In this document: one piece after another, positions 1 through 6,783 of the stretch
How the letters are laid out: each line of letters opens with the position of its first letter
Numbering within the stretch: position 1 is the stretch's first letter
Assembly (NCBI GenBank): GCA_016875255.1
Contig: VGRU01000074.1
Location: forward strand, 1-14,320
DNA from: Deltaproteobacteria bacterium
GTDB lineage: Bacteria > Desulfobacterota > BSN033 > UBA1163
DNA length: 14,320 nt
Reading direction: 5' to 3'
The notes under the pieces: generated by a model
The model's database searches: none
Told to the model about the DNA's origin: nothing
What the model saw: only the letters and a program-made list of their open reading frames with translations
Position numbers and translations under genes: made by a program

Positions 1-1694
1 TGGTCCACATATCTGACGCCATGGCGGTAATCCTCCTTCAGCAGATGGCTCTCGGCCAGCCAGTATAAGACCTCGTTCTTCTCCGGGTGGTTGGGGAATT
101 CCCTGAGAAGCCTTTCCCAGTATCCGATGGCTTCACTGTAACCCTTCAATAAGAAATGGCCATATCCCAGCCTCGAATAGACTCGTTCTTCAAAATCCGC
201 TCTCCTCTTTGACCACAACACCTGCCGATAGGCCCCGATGGCTCCGGCATAATCCTTCTGATTGAAAAAGGACTCCCCTAACATAAAGTAGACCCACTCC
301 TGAAGGTCGTTCTCGGGAAATGTCCTCAGGAACTGCTGGAAGGTGGAAACCGCGTAGAGATATTCTTTCTTCTTAAAGTAATATCGCCCGATATCAAAGA
401 GGCTTTGCTCGGTCCAGGGCGGGGGAAGAAACTGGGAGAGGAATCTCTGATAGTATTGAATCGCCTTCTCGATCTCATTATTCCCTAAGTAACTCCTCAA
501 AATTCCCCAGAAGATGGGATCGGACAGTTTTGTACGGGGGAAGTCCAAAAGGATCTCTTCAAAGGTCTTCCTTCCGCCAGTATAATCTCCAAGAGAGACC
601 TGGCTCCATGCCAGGGCATACCGGCCGCTCTCCTCCAACGGATGCCGGGGATAGCGCCTTAAAAAACTCCTGAAAAGAGAAACGGCTTCTTCATATTTCC
701 GGAGCCTGAAGGTGTTGACGCCCATCAGATACTCCGCCTCCGGTCGCCATATCCCTTCGGGATGTTTCTGGAGATGAGTTTCTACCTGGCTCCATGCCAG
801 GGCATACCGGCCGCTCTCCTCCAACGGATGCCGGGGATAGCGCCTTAAAAAGCTCCTGAAAAGAGAAACGGCTTCTTCATATTTCCGGAGCCTGAAGGTG
901 TTGACGCCCATCAGATACTCCGCCTCCGGTCGCCATATCCCTTCGGGATGTTTCTGGAGATGAGTTTCTATCTCCTTGATCGACTCTGCGTATCGCCCAA
1001 GGTGATAAAGACAGTACCCCGACCAGAAGAGAGAAGACTGGGCAATGGAGAGAGCGGGATTCTTTTCGTAAGCTGAACGGAAAAATCGAGTTCCCTCCTC
1101 GTAGGCTCCCTTCATCAGTTGAATCCACCCGCAGGCATAGAGGGCATAAGGGCCGAATTCGCTGTCAGGATATTCTTCGACCACCCTCTTGAATAAGGAG
1201 AAAGCCTCTTCTATCTTCTCCTGATGAAACTTTGCCTCTCCCATCCAGTAGATCGCAGAGCCTTTTAATGAACTCTCCGGATGTTCATCAACCAACCGTC
1301 GGAAAAGTTGTATGGCCTCCTCATGATTCCCCTGGAGATAGTGATGCCTTCCCCTTTCGTAAAAGGCCATCTCCCCGGTGGTCATCCCTCTCGTGAGCCT
1401 GCTGGTGTAAGCGCACCCGGGCTGAGTGCTGGACGGGCTCATCTTTTTCATCGGTCCGATCTGGTCTTCTTTCAGATCGAACGAACCTGCGGACGGCTCC
1501 TCTTTAATTCCCTGAGCCGAAATGATGGGAAGAGAAACTTCTCTCTCCTCTGTCCATTTCGTCTCCTCTTTGCCTAAGAAAATAATTTCAGGCGTTCGCC
1601 CCCTGCCCGGATCCTGACCTTTGAGAATAGAGAAAGAGAAGGTGATGGAGAGGAGGAGAAAGAGGCTGAGAATCTTTGCTAACTTAATGAACAT
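1..1694 (-). CDS. Secreted tetratricopeptide-repeat protein (3' end outside window)
   Basis: The frame is open from an ATG at 1694 to the left edge, so the C-terminus is missing; about 564 codons are visible. Residues 1-22 (MFIKLAK, then a Leu/Ser/Phe-rich core) look like a signal peptide, so the protein probably acts in the periplasm or envelope. After a linker of roughly 90 residues come many helical repeats of the TPR/Sel1-like type, with recurrent patterns such as YEEAVSLFRSFLRRYP, EEAIQLFRRLVDEHP and DYAGAIGAYRQVL. These resemble the BamD/YbgF/CpoB style of TPR, which scaffolds envelope protein complexes, but no specific partner can be named. A 62-residue block is duplicated in tandem (see the repeat at 598-972). 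A GAGTGG ribosome-binding-like sequence lies about 5 bases before the ATG. I checked codon phase at both ends and found a single uninterrupted frame. The TPR call is firm; the role is unknown. Confidence 0.85.
   Translation of the reverse strand, partial: MFIKLAKILSLFLLLSITFSFSILKGQDPGRGRTPEIIFLGKEETKWTEEREVSLPIISAQGIKEEPSAGSFDLKEDQIGPMKKMSPSSTQPGCAYTSRLTRGMTTGEMAFYERGRHHYLQGNHEEAIQLFRRLVDEHPESSLKGSAIYWMGEAKFHQEKIEEAFSLFKRVVEEYPDSEFGPYALYACGWIQLMKGAYEEGTRFFRSAYEKNPALSIAQSSLFWSGYCLYHLGRYAESIKEIETHLQKHPEGIWRPEAEYLMGVNTFRLRKYEEAVSLFRSFLRRYPRHPLEESGRYALAWSQVETHLQKHPEGIWRPEAEYLMGVNTFRLRKYEEAVSLFRSFLRRYPRHPLEESGRYALAWSQVSLGDYTGGRKTFEEILLDFPRTKLSDPIFWGILRSYLGNNEIEKAIQYYQRFLSQFLPPPWTEQSLFDIGRYYFKKKEYLYAVSTFQQFLRTFPENDLQEWVYFMLGESFFNQKDYAGAIGAYRQVLWSKRRADFEERVYSRLGYGHFLLKGYSEAIGYWERLLREFPNHPEKNEVLYWLAESHLLKEDYRHGVRYVD
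598..972 (-). repeat. 186-bp tandem duplication inside the TPR gene
   Basis: Positions 601-786 and 787-972 are near-identical, with a period of 186 bp (62 codons, in frame). Identity runs from about 598 to 970 apart from one difference I found, A at 666 versus G at 852. That difference is a synonymous Ser codon change (AGT/AGC on the coding strand). The duplicated protein unit runs from ETHLQKHPEGIW through YEEAVSLFRSFL to SGRYALAWSQ, which is roughly one helical-repeat module. Near-identity at DNA level means the duplication is recent. Confidence 0.95.
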
Positions 1695-1712
1695 GGCACC
1701 ACTCTATTTTTT

Positions 1713-1742
1713 AACCTATCAGAAAGATTGAAGGATTGTCAA
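1713..1742 (-). promoter_or_regulatory. Possible sigma-70 promoter of the TPR gene
   Basis: On the minus strand a perfect TTGACA (plus positions 1737-1742) is followed after 18 bases by TAGGTT (1713-1718), a weak -10 box. It lies 19 bases upstream of the ATG at 1694. The -35 box is convincing and the -10 box is poor, so this is only a candidate. Confidence 0.35.
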
Positions 1743-1863
1743 CCCTTCGGCTCTTGTCCCCTAAAGTTCAGAAATTCTGCTCAGGGTTGACCCTGAGTTC
1801 AATTTCATGAATCTCACCTTCGCTTCTCCTATATCAAACAAGATTCGGATTTTGTCGAAGGGT

Positions 1864-2015
1864 CAAGAATTGACTCTTTCTGATTACACAGATTTTCAAA
1901 AAATGATTCCACAGATTTTTCTTATTTATCAATGCATTCTTAATCTGTGTAATCGGGTCATAATCGGTGTCATCAGAGATTTCTGTGCTTTTCCAGAAAT
2001 CTCACAAGAATTGAC
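1864..2015. repeat. Inverted-repeat element flanked by 11-bp direct repeats
   Basis: A perfect 13-bp inverted repeat, GATTACACAGATT (1882-1894) and AATCTGTGTAATC (1942-1954), is followed by a second perfect 10-bp stem, GAGATTTCTG (1976-1985) and CAGAAATCTC (1994-2003). The whole block is bracketed by the direct repeat CAAGAATTGAC at 1864-1874 and 2005-2015. The bracketing could be a target-site duplication of a small non-autonomous element, or chance. No coding potential. Confidence 0.6.
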
Positions 2016-2038
2016 AAGCATTTTAGGACTATGATAAC
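2011..2038 (+). promoter_or_regulatory. Possible promoter of the methyltransferase gene
   Basis: TTGACA at 2011-2016 is followed after 16 bases by GATAAC (2033-2038, four of six matches to TATAAT). The start codon is only 9 bases further on, and no purine-rich ribosome-binding site lies between. If this promoter is used, the transcript would be nearly leaderless. An alternative is an unrecognised promoter further upstream. Confidence 0.35.
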
Positions 2039-2047
2039 CTTTTTTTA

Positions 2048-2788
2048 ATGAAGACAAAAGTCTATTTTATATTCGTATGGGTTATACTTTTTGTTTTTTC
2101 TGCCGGATGTGGTGGGGACAGGAGGAGTTCAAAGCCGGACTCCGGAAGGGGTTTCAAAGTCATGCGTGAAAAGATGGTCGAAACACAGATTAAAGGTCGT
2201 GGGGTGAAGAATGAAAGGGTGCTCTCTGCCATGCTTAAGGTGGAACGCCATCGCTTCGTCCCGAAAGAATATGAATCCCAAGCCTATGCGGATCAGCCCC
2301 TGCCCATCGGAGAGGGGCAGACGATCTCCCAGCCCTACATTGTGGCCTTGATGACGGAGTTGTTGGATCTAAAGGGAGAAGAGACGGTCTTAGAGGTTGG
2401 GACAGGATCAGGCTACCAGGCCGCCATTTTAGCGGAATTGGCCAAGGAGGTTTACACGATCGAGATTGTTGAACCCCTTGCTTCCTCTTCAAAGGCTCTG
2501 CTCTTCGAACTGGGATATCGGAACATTCAGGTGAAGGCAGGGGATGGCTATTTGGGGTGGCCTGACGTTGCTCCATTTGATGCGATCATCGTCACCTGTG
2601 CGCCTGACCACATCCCCAAACCTCTTCTAGAGCAGTTGAAGGAAGGTGGACGGCTGGTCGTCCCTGTGGGAACCCACTCTCAGGAATTAAAAAGGATTGT
2701 TAAAATATCCGGAAAGATCGAGACAACAGATGTCATCCCCGTCATCTTCGTCCCCATGACCGGCGAAGGAGTGAAACAGAAAAAATAA
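2048..2788 (+). CDS. pcm: Protein-L-isoaspartate O-methyltransferase with lipoprotein signal
   Basis: The enzyme transfers a methyl group from S-adenosylmethionine to L-isoaspartyl residues in damaged proteins, which starts their repair. Family motifs are clear: GEGQTISQP at residues 88-96, the SAM-binding loop VLEVGTGSGYQAA at 114-126, the acidic second motif around IEIVEP (138-143), AGDG at 164-167, and the closing PVIFVPMTG at 231-239. The 246-residue length exceeds the usual ~210 because of an N-terminal extension: MKTK, a hydrophobic core of about 15 residues, then FSAGC with Cys21 in a lipobox-like position and a polar GGDRRSS linker. I infer a membrane-anchored lipoprotein, possibly periplasmic. 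No Shine-Dalgarno sequence is seen before ATG 2048; the signal peptide is what supports this start. No surE gene, a common neighbour of pcm, is adjacent. Confidence 0.93.
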   Translation: MKTKVYFIFVWVILFVFSAGCGGDRRSSKPDSGRGFKVMREKMVETQIKGRGVKNERVLSAMLKVERHRFVPKEYESQAYADQPLPIGEGQTISQPYIVALMTELLDLKGEETVLEVGTGSGYQAAILAELAKEVYTIEIVEPLASSSKALLFELGYRNIQVKAGDGYLGWPDVAPFDAIIVTCAPDHIPKPLLEQLKEGGRLVVPVGTHSQELKRIVKISGKIETTDVIPVIFVPMTGEGVKQKK

Positions 2789-2905
2789 CTTTTATAAATA
2801 AAGGGTTATACTTATAGACCCTCCTGATACTTTCTGCTCTGTAATTCTTAAAAGGTTATATATTGTAGTAAAAGAGGCGAACGTTTTTAAAAGGAGCAAA
2901 ACAAA

Positions 2906-3490
2906 ATGAGAGTAGGATATGGGTTTTTTATTGTAGGATTGGTTATGTTTTTTACATTCCCGGCAATATGTTGGGCTAAAACATATGTTTATTTTAAGAA
3001 AGATTATAAACTTGAAGCTCCTTTAAGAGATAGAGAACCGCTTACTATTAAAAAAGGAGAATGCCTTGAATCAGATGGCCCACTGGCGATTTATGTAAAT
3101 GGAAAATGGTGGACATTACGGGGTGATGATATTTCGGATAGTACTGTTATGGATAGTGGGGATGACCAAGAGGAAGTTTGTAAGAGATTGGCAGAAAAAG
3201 TCTTTCAGTTAGATAAAGAGTTGGCAGAGCACCAGAGAAAAAAAGAAATAGAAAAAAGGCAAAGAGAAAATCGGATCAAATCCTTTCCCGCCGACATTCA
3301 AAATTGTATTAAAAATAAACAAGTTCAGATTGGAATGACTGAAGAACAGGTGATTTTGTCATGGGGCCGCCCAAAAAGGATTAATGAAAGTGTAGGCCGT
3401 TGGGGAAGGCATGAACAATGGGTGTATAGTGATAGCACTTATATTTACTTTGAAAATGGAATATTAACATCTTGGCAGGGAATAAAATAA
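2906..3490 (+). CDS. Secreted protein with C-terminal BamE/SmpA-like domain
   Basis: Residues 1-24 (MRVGYGFF, hydrophobic core, cleavage probably after ICWA) form a signal peptide. Residues 25-85 are a small beta-rich segment of unknown type. Residues 88-125 are strongly charged and probably form a coiled coil (KVFQLDKELAEHQRKKEIEK). Residues 134-192 fit the BamE/OmlA (SmpA) outer-membrane lipoprotein fold: QIGMTEEQV at 141-149, WGRP at 153-156, EQWVY at 170-174 and YFENGILTSWQ at 181-191. Unlike BamE there is no lipobox cysteine, so the protein is probably soluble in the periplasm. A good AAGGAG site lies 10 bases before ATG 2906. Base composition is clearly more AT-rich than the flanking pcm and rarA genes, which hints at separate acquisition. 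The exact role is unknown. Confidence 0.8.
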   Translation: MRVGYGFFIVGLVMFFTFPAICWAKTYVYFKKDYKLEAPLRDREPLTIKKGECLESDGPLAIYVNGKWWTLRGDDISDSTVMDSGDDQEEVCKRLAEKVFQLDKELAEHQRKKEIEKRQRENRIKSFPADIQNCIKNKQVQIGMTEEQVILSWGRPKRINESVGRWGRHEQWVYSDSTYIYFENGILTSWQGIK

Positions 3491-3672
3491 ATGGTGATCC
3501 CAATTCATCCTAAGATGGTTCTCTACCTGAAAGTGCCCTCAATAATCTATCAATAATCTATTGGAAGTCTTTGTATTCGTAAATTTGTCAGTCAGTAATC
3601 ATTGGTTGTCAAATGTCGTCCGGGTTGAAAATTAGTGAAGTTATTAAGAAGGGGGGCTCAATTGACGGGATT

Positions 3673-3882
3673 TTATAAATAAAGAATTTCCTTGCGGGTT
3701 ACTTTTCCAAAAAACTTTCGCGGATTGCCACACATCGAACAAGAACAGACGGTATTATTTTTTGCAAGATGGCCCGGTTTCTTAACATACCAATGCCCTT
3801 GTTCCACTCTCTTATATCTTTTAACCATAATTCGATTTCGATGGTGGCGGCGAAGGCCCCTTAGGTTGGATTCCGAAGCCAT
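3673..3882 (-). CDS. Small basic CxCxxCGNPR-motif protein
   Basis: This 69-residue protein is rich in Arg, Lys and His near the N-terminus (LRGLRRHHRNRIMVKRYKRV). It ends with CSCSMCGNPRKFFGKVTRKE, in which a Cys-x-Cys-x-x-Cys cluster precedes Gly-Asn-Pro-Arg. I recognise this as a recurring small-protein pattern in bacterial genomes, with no function that I know of. The cysteines may bind metal, and the basic segment may bind nucleic acid; both are inferences. Its ATG overlaps the TAA stop of the upstream gene in the sequence TAATG, and there is no separate ribosome-binding site, so translation is probably coupled. An open frame on the opposite strand (3692-3901) lacks such a motif. Confidence 0.72.
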   Translation of the reverse strand: MASESNLRGLRRHHRNRIMVKRYKRVEQGHWYVKKPGHLAKNNTVCSCSMCGNPRKFFGKVTRKEILYL

Positions 3883-4256
3883 TAGTCAATTTTACCAATA
3901 AATTCCTTGGTGGCTTTCATATAGGCTTTAACAGCCTCTACGTCATAAATAAGCCCTCTATAATATCCAGCAATATGCAAAGCGTCATAGAGCTTCTCAA
4001 ACTCCCTTAAAACTTTGCCATCGCGGACTACTAAATACTTCTGCAATGCCTTTCTATATGCATCTACTGACTTAGGAAGCTCTTTCTTCATTAATCCTTT
4101 TCTGATTAAATATTCATTAATAGCTTCTAAAACCGCAAGGTAAGCCGTTGCAAACGCTTCCCGCACAGGCTTAATATCTGTGTAGGTATTATCTTCTACG
4201 GGAACAGATTTTAATATCTCTTTTGCATTATTTAAATATCGCAAGGCTTCTCTCAT
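3882..4256 (-). CDS. DUF5618/HEPN-like helical protein
   Basis: This 124-residue, all-helical protein has no signal peptide or membrane segment. It opens with REALRYLNNAKEIL and has a second helix with REAFATAYLAVLEAINEYL (32-50). It ends with EKLYDALHIAGYYRGLI (87-103). The pattern of paired helices and the LHIAGYYRG signature resemble DUF5618/HEPN-type proteins, often found in small two-gene modules. The exact HEPN ribonuclease motif (R-x4-6-H) is not visible; the nearest Arg and His are R84 and H94, so nuclease activity is not supported. A GAGGGG site sits about 9 bases before ATG 4256, and a strong promoter lies upstream (4316-4344). It is the first gene of a two-gene operon with the CGNPR protein. 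Composition is more AT-rich than neighbouring rarA. Confidence 0.75.
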   Translation of the reverse strand: MREALRYLNNAKEILKSVPVEDNTYTDIKPVREAFATAYLAVLEAINEYLIRKGLMKKELPKSVDAYRKALQKYLVVRDGKVLREFEKLYDALHIAGYYRGLIYDVEAVKAYMKATKEFIGKID

Positions 4257-4315
4257 TTGTAATTCCCCTCTCTATATCTATGGGAGATTTGCTTGCTCCT
4301 CCCATTCCCAATTTA

Positions 4316-4344
4316 AATCTAATCAAAAAAGAAATGGTTGTCAA
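4316..4344 (-). promoter_or_regulatory. Sigma-70-type promoter of the two-gene cassette
   Basis: On the minus strand TTGACA (plus positions 4339-4344) is separated by exactly 17 bases from TAGATT (4316-4321, four of six matches to TATAAT). It lies about 60 bases upstream of ATG 4256, in the 118-bp gap after rarA, so the cassette need not depend on read-through from rarA. Confidence 0.6.
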
Positions 4345-4374
4345 ATTTAAAACCGTTTTGGACATGAACCTCAA

Positions 4375-5736
4375 CTACTTTCCTTTTTCCATTTTCTTTT
4401 TTCTCCAGGCTTCGAGCCTCTCCTTGATCTCCTTCTCGAAACCCTGATCGGTTGGGTGGTAGTAAATCTTTCCTTTCAGATTCTCCGGAAGGTATTCCTC
4501 TTCGATGAAATGATCCGGGTAATCATGGGGATATTTATAATCCTTTCCATAACCCAGGTCCTTCATCAGAGAGGTGGGGGCATTTCTAATATGGAGCGGA
4601 ACAGGCATGTTCTCAAGCTCCCGGACATCCTTCTGGACTCCCTGAAATGCCGTATAAAGGGAATTTGATTTAGGAGCGGTTGCCAGATAGATAGCAGCCT
4701 GGGCAAGGGCCAGGTTCCCCTCGGGCTGGCCGATGAAGTGAAAGGCCTGCATTGCAGAAACCGACACCTGTAAAGCCTGAGGATCTGCATTCCCTACATC
4801 CTCTGAAGCGAACCGGATCATCCGCCTTGCAATATAGAGGGGATCCTCTCCCGCCTCAAGCATCCTCCCAAGCCAGTAGAGGGCCGCATCCGGGTCACTC
4901 CCTCTCAGGCTCTTGTGGAAAGCGGAGATCAGATTATAATGCTCCTCTCCGGACTTGTCATAAAGAAAAGTCTTTCTCTGGAGGACTTCCTCAAGATTTT
5001 TCGTGGTGATTTTACGGATTCCGCTTTGATCGGGCGGAGTGGTGAGCACAATCATCTCCACGGTGTTCAGAGCAATTCGTGCATCGCCGTTGACCATCCG
5101 TGAGATCCTTTTAATCACCTCTTCCTCAACCTCGGTTGGGTACTGACCTAATCCCCTCTCCTGATTGCTCAAAGCCCGTTTTAAAATGACCTCGATCTCC
5201 TCTTCGTTCAAAGCGCGGAGGGTAAAGACCTTTGCCCTGGAAAGCAGCGGTGAAATCACTTCAAAGGATGGATTCTCTGTGGTCGCGCCGATGAGGATGA
5301 TTGTTCCTTTCTCGACATGGGGCAGGAAAGCGTCCTGTTGGGCCTTGTTGAACCGGTGGATCTCATCGACAAAGAGGATCGTCCTTCTCTTCTGGTACTT
5401 CCACTCCTCCCCCGCTTCGCGGACGACCTCCCTAATCTCTTTCACACCGGAGAGCACAGCGCTGAAGGCAATGAAATGACCGCTTGTGACGGAGGCGATG
5501 AGCATGGCCAGCGTCGTCTTACCCGAACCCGGCGGACCCCAGAGGATCATGGAAGGAATATGATCCGATTCAATGGCCTGACGAAGGACTTTGCCGGGCC
5601 CCAGAAGATGATCCTGGCCCACGAACTCTTCCAGCATTTTCGGCCTCAACCGATCAGCCAGAGGAGCTTCTCTCCCCAAAAGCTCTCTTTCCTCGCGATT
5701 AAAAAGATCGGATTGTTTTTTACCCGTCATCCTCAA
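4375..5736 (-). CDS. rarA: Replication-associated recombination protein A (AAA+ ATPase)
   Basis: RarA/MgsA is a cytoplasmic clamp-loader-like AAA+ ATPase that acts at stalled replication forks. At 453 residues it matches the usual family length of about 430-450. Walker A is GPPGSGKT at 67-74. Walker B is ILFVDEIHRFNKAQQDAFLP (120-139), the RarA-specific DEIHRFNK form. Sensor 1 is GATTENPSFE at 150-159, and the arginine finger is LLSRAKV (164-170). The C-terminal half contains the family's SAFHKSLRGSDPDAALYWL segment and ends in a basic tail. The annotated start is TTG 5736 with GGGTGG about 8 bases before it; ATG 5730 (two codons later) is possible, but GAGG abuts it directly. It is read in the same direction as the upstream inositol-phosphatase gene, with an inverted-repeat element between them. 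Confidence 0.96.
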   Translation of the reverse strand: MRMTGKKQSDLFNREERELLGREAPLADRLRPKMLEEFVGQDHLLGPGKVLRQAIESDHIPSMILWGPPGSGKTTLAMLIASVTSGHFIAFSAVLSGVKEIREVVREAGEEWKYQKRRTILFVDEIHRFNKAQQDAFLPHVEKGTIILIGATTENPSFEVISPLLSRAKVFTLRALNEEEIEVILKRALSNQERGLGQYPTEVEEEVIKRISRMVNGDARIALNTVEMIVLTTPPDQSGIRKITTKNLEEVLQRKTFLYDKSGEEHYNLISAFHKSLRGSDPDAALYWLGRMLEAGEDPLYIARRMIRFASEDVGNADPQALQVSVSAMQAFHFIGQPEGNLALAQAAIYLATAPKSNSLYTAFQGVQKDVRELENMPVPLHIRNAPTSLMKDLGYGKDYKYPHDYPDHFIEEEYLPENLKGKIYYHPTDQGFEKEIKERLEAWRKKKMEKGK

Positions 5737-5753
5737 TCACACCACCCAAAGGC

Positions 5754-5903
5754 AATATTGATGCAATCGTAAAAAGTCGTCATTCCCGTGAAAACGGGAA
5801 TCCAGAGAATTCTGACTACTTGAAAATATCCCGCTAAGAGCGGGACTTGCGCAGGAATGACTGATAATGGGATTTTCAGACTTTTTACGAAACCATCAAT
5901 ATT
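5754..5903. repeat. 150-bp element with 25-bp terminal inverted repeats
   Basis: The left end, AATATTGATG plus three bases plus TCGTAAAAAGTC (5754-5778), is matched by GACTTTTTACGA plus three bases plus CATCAATATT (5879-5903). That is 22 of 25 paired positions, with the mismatched triplet in the middle. Inside are two stable hairpins: ATTCCCGT-GAAA-ACGGGAAT (5782-5801) and TCCCGCT-AAG-AGCGGGA (5829-5845). The right end touches the stop codon of the upstream phosphatase gene. It has the shape of a non-autonomous MITE/REP-like element, and its transcript would fold strongly. No gene inside. Confidence 0.85.
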
Positions 5904-6754
5904 TATTTCCTGATCTCCTGATCTCCTGATCTCCTGGTACCCTGATCCCCCAATCCCCCCATCTCTTCTTCAATCTCCTCAATCGCTTGAAGCATCTGCT
6001 TGTGAAGCAGCCCATTGGAGGCAACCAGAAGTCCCCCGGAATAGATATCGAAAGGTCCTCCTTCTGGATCGGTCACCTTCCCCCCGGCCTCGGTGACGAT
6101 CAGGTTAGCTCCGGCCATATCCCAGGGTTGTAGCCTCAACTCCCAGAAACCATCAAACCTTCCAGCGGCAACATAACAGAGATCAATGGCCGCAGACCCC
6201 GGCCTGCGAACGGCTAAACTCTGTCGGATGAACTGCCGGAAATAGCGCAGATAGACATCAGGGTTCTCCTGAACATCGTATGGGAAACCCGTGGCAAGAA
6301 AACTCCTCTTCAATTGATTGGTTTGAGAGACAGAGATTCTCCTTTCATTCAGAAACGCTCCTTCTCCTTTTTGGGCGACGAAGAGCTCTTCGAAGAGGGG
6401 GATGTAAACCACTCCCAGGATCACTTCTCCGTCTTTCTCCAGGCCAATGGAGACGGAAAAAAAAGGGAAACCCCGGTAATAGTTTGTCGTCCCGTCGAGT
6501 GGATCGATGATCCATCTCCAGGAAGACCCTTTCTCCTTGAAAGAACTCTCCTCTGTCAGGATGTCGTGGTCAGGGAAGGCATGATGAATCGTCTTCTGGA
6601 TGGCCTGATCACAGAGCCGATCCACTTCGGTCACCGGATTAAATTCTCCCTTAAAGGTAACGGACTGGGGCTGACCAAAGCGAGCCCTCTGGATCTTACC
6701 CGCCTCTTTGGCCGCCCCAATGGCCACCTGCAGATAACGATCGCCCTGTTCCAC
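5903..6754 (-). CDS. Inositol monophosphatase family protein
   Basis: This is a Mg2+-dependent sugar/inositol-phosphate phosphatase of the SuhB/IMPase family, cytoplasmic. Numbering from GTG 6754 (283 residues): the metal-binding glutamates are in LTEES (66-70), motif DPLDGTTN is at 84-91, RPGSAAIDLCYVAAGRFDGF is at 184-203, and motif WDMAGANLIVTEAGG is at 211-225. The frame is open to a TTG at 6826, but those codons fall in an inverted-repeat element and do not resemble the family. ATG 6775 lacks a ribosome-binding site, whereas GTG 6754 has AAAAGG 7 bases upstream, so I prefer it. The C-terminus is odd: residues 269-283 (GDQGTRRSGDQEIRK) are encoded by an 8-bp microsatellite and look like an acquired tail. 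The substrate cannot be told; members include inositol-, histidinol- and fructose-bisphosphate phosphatases. Confidence 0.92.
   Translation of the reverse strand: MEQGDRYLQVAIGAAKEAGKIQRARFGQPQSVTFKGEFNPVTEVDRLCDQAIQKTIHHAFPDHDILTEESSFKEKGSSWRWIIDPLDGTTNYYRGFPFFSVSIGLEKDGEVILGVVYIPLFEELFVAQKGEGAFLNERRISVSQTNQLKRSFLATGFPYDVQENPDVYLRYFRQFIRQSLAVRRPGSAAIDLCYVAAGRFDGFWELRLQPWDMAGANLIVTEAGGKVTDPEGGPFDIYSGGLLVASNGLLHKQMLQAIEEIEEEMGGLGDQGTRRSGDQEIRK
5909..5936. repeat. 8-bp microsatellite at the 3' end of the phosphatase gene
   Basis: CCTGATCT is repeated three times and followed by CCTG at 5909-5936, with degenerate further units (CCTGGTAC, CCTGATCC, CCCAATCC) out to about 5960. On the coding strand this reads AGATCAGG units and encodes the tail GDQ...SGDQEIRK. 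Because 8 is not a multiple of 3, a unit gain or loss would change the reading frame and the stop position. Confidence 0.85.
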
Positions 6755-6783
6755 GTTCAAACCTTTTCGTGTCATTTTAGCTT

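Larger units (their letters stand above)
1695..2047. other. Repeat-rich intergenic spacer without a gene
   Basis: I see no convincing gene in this 353-bp divergent spacer between the TPR gene (minus) and pcm (plus). It holds a short hairpin CTCAGGGT-TG-ACCCTGAG at 1780-1797, the inverted-repeat element described at 1864-2015, and probable promoters at both ends. A 75-codon open frame at 1807-2034 runs straight through the repeats and has no ribosome-binding site, so I do not call it. Confidence 0.7.

Noticed and set aside
1540..1694. Apparent frame change between the signal peptide and the TPR part of the first gene
   Set aside because: A base-by-base recount shows ATG 1694 and the TPR codons down to position 3 share the same phase with no stop. 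The first impression came from miscopying two bases.
1807..2034. 75-codon open frame on the plus strand
   Set aside because: It runs through the inverted repeats, lacks a ribosome-binding site, and resembles no protein I know.
3692..3901. Plus-strand open frame opposite the CGNPR gene
   Set aside because: The minus-strand frame has the recognised cysteine motif and TAATG coupling; the plus frame has neither.
4752..5772. Several plus-strand open frames inside rarA, and similar ones opposite the phosphatase, amidohydrolase, anti-sigma and dehydrogenase genes
   Set aside because: They are shadows of well-supported minus-strand genes and show no family motifs.
5909..5960. Possible CRISPR or regulatory array in the CCTGATCT repeats
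   Set aside because: The unit is 8 bp with no spacers; it is a microsatellite within the end of a coding region.
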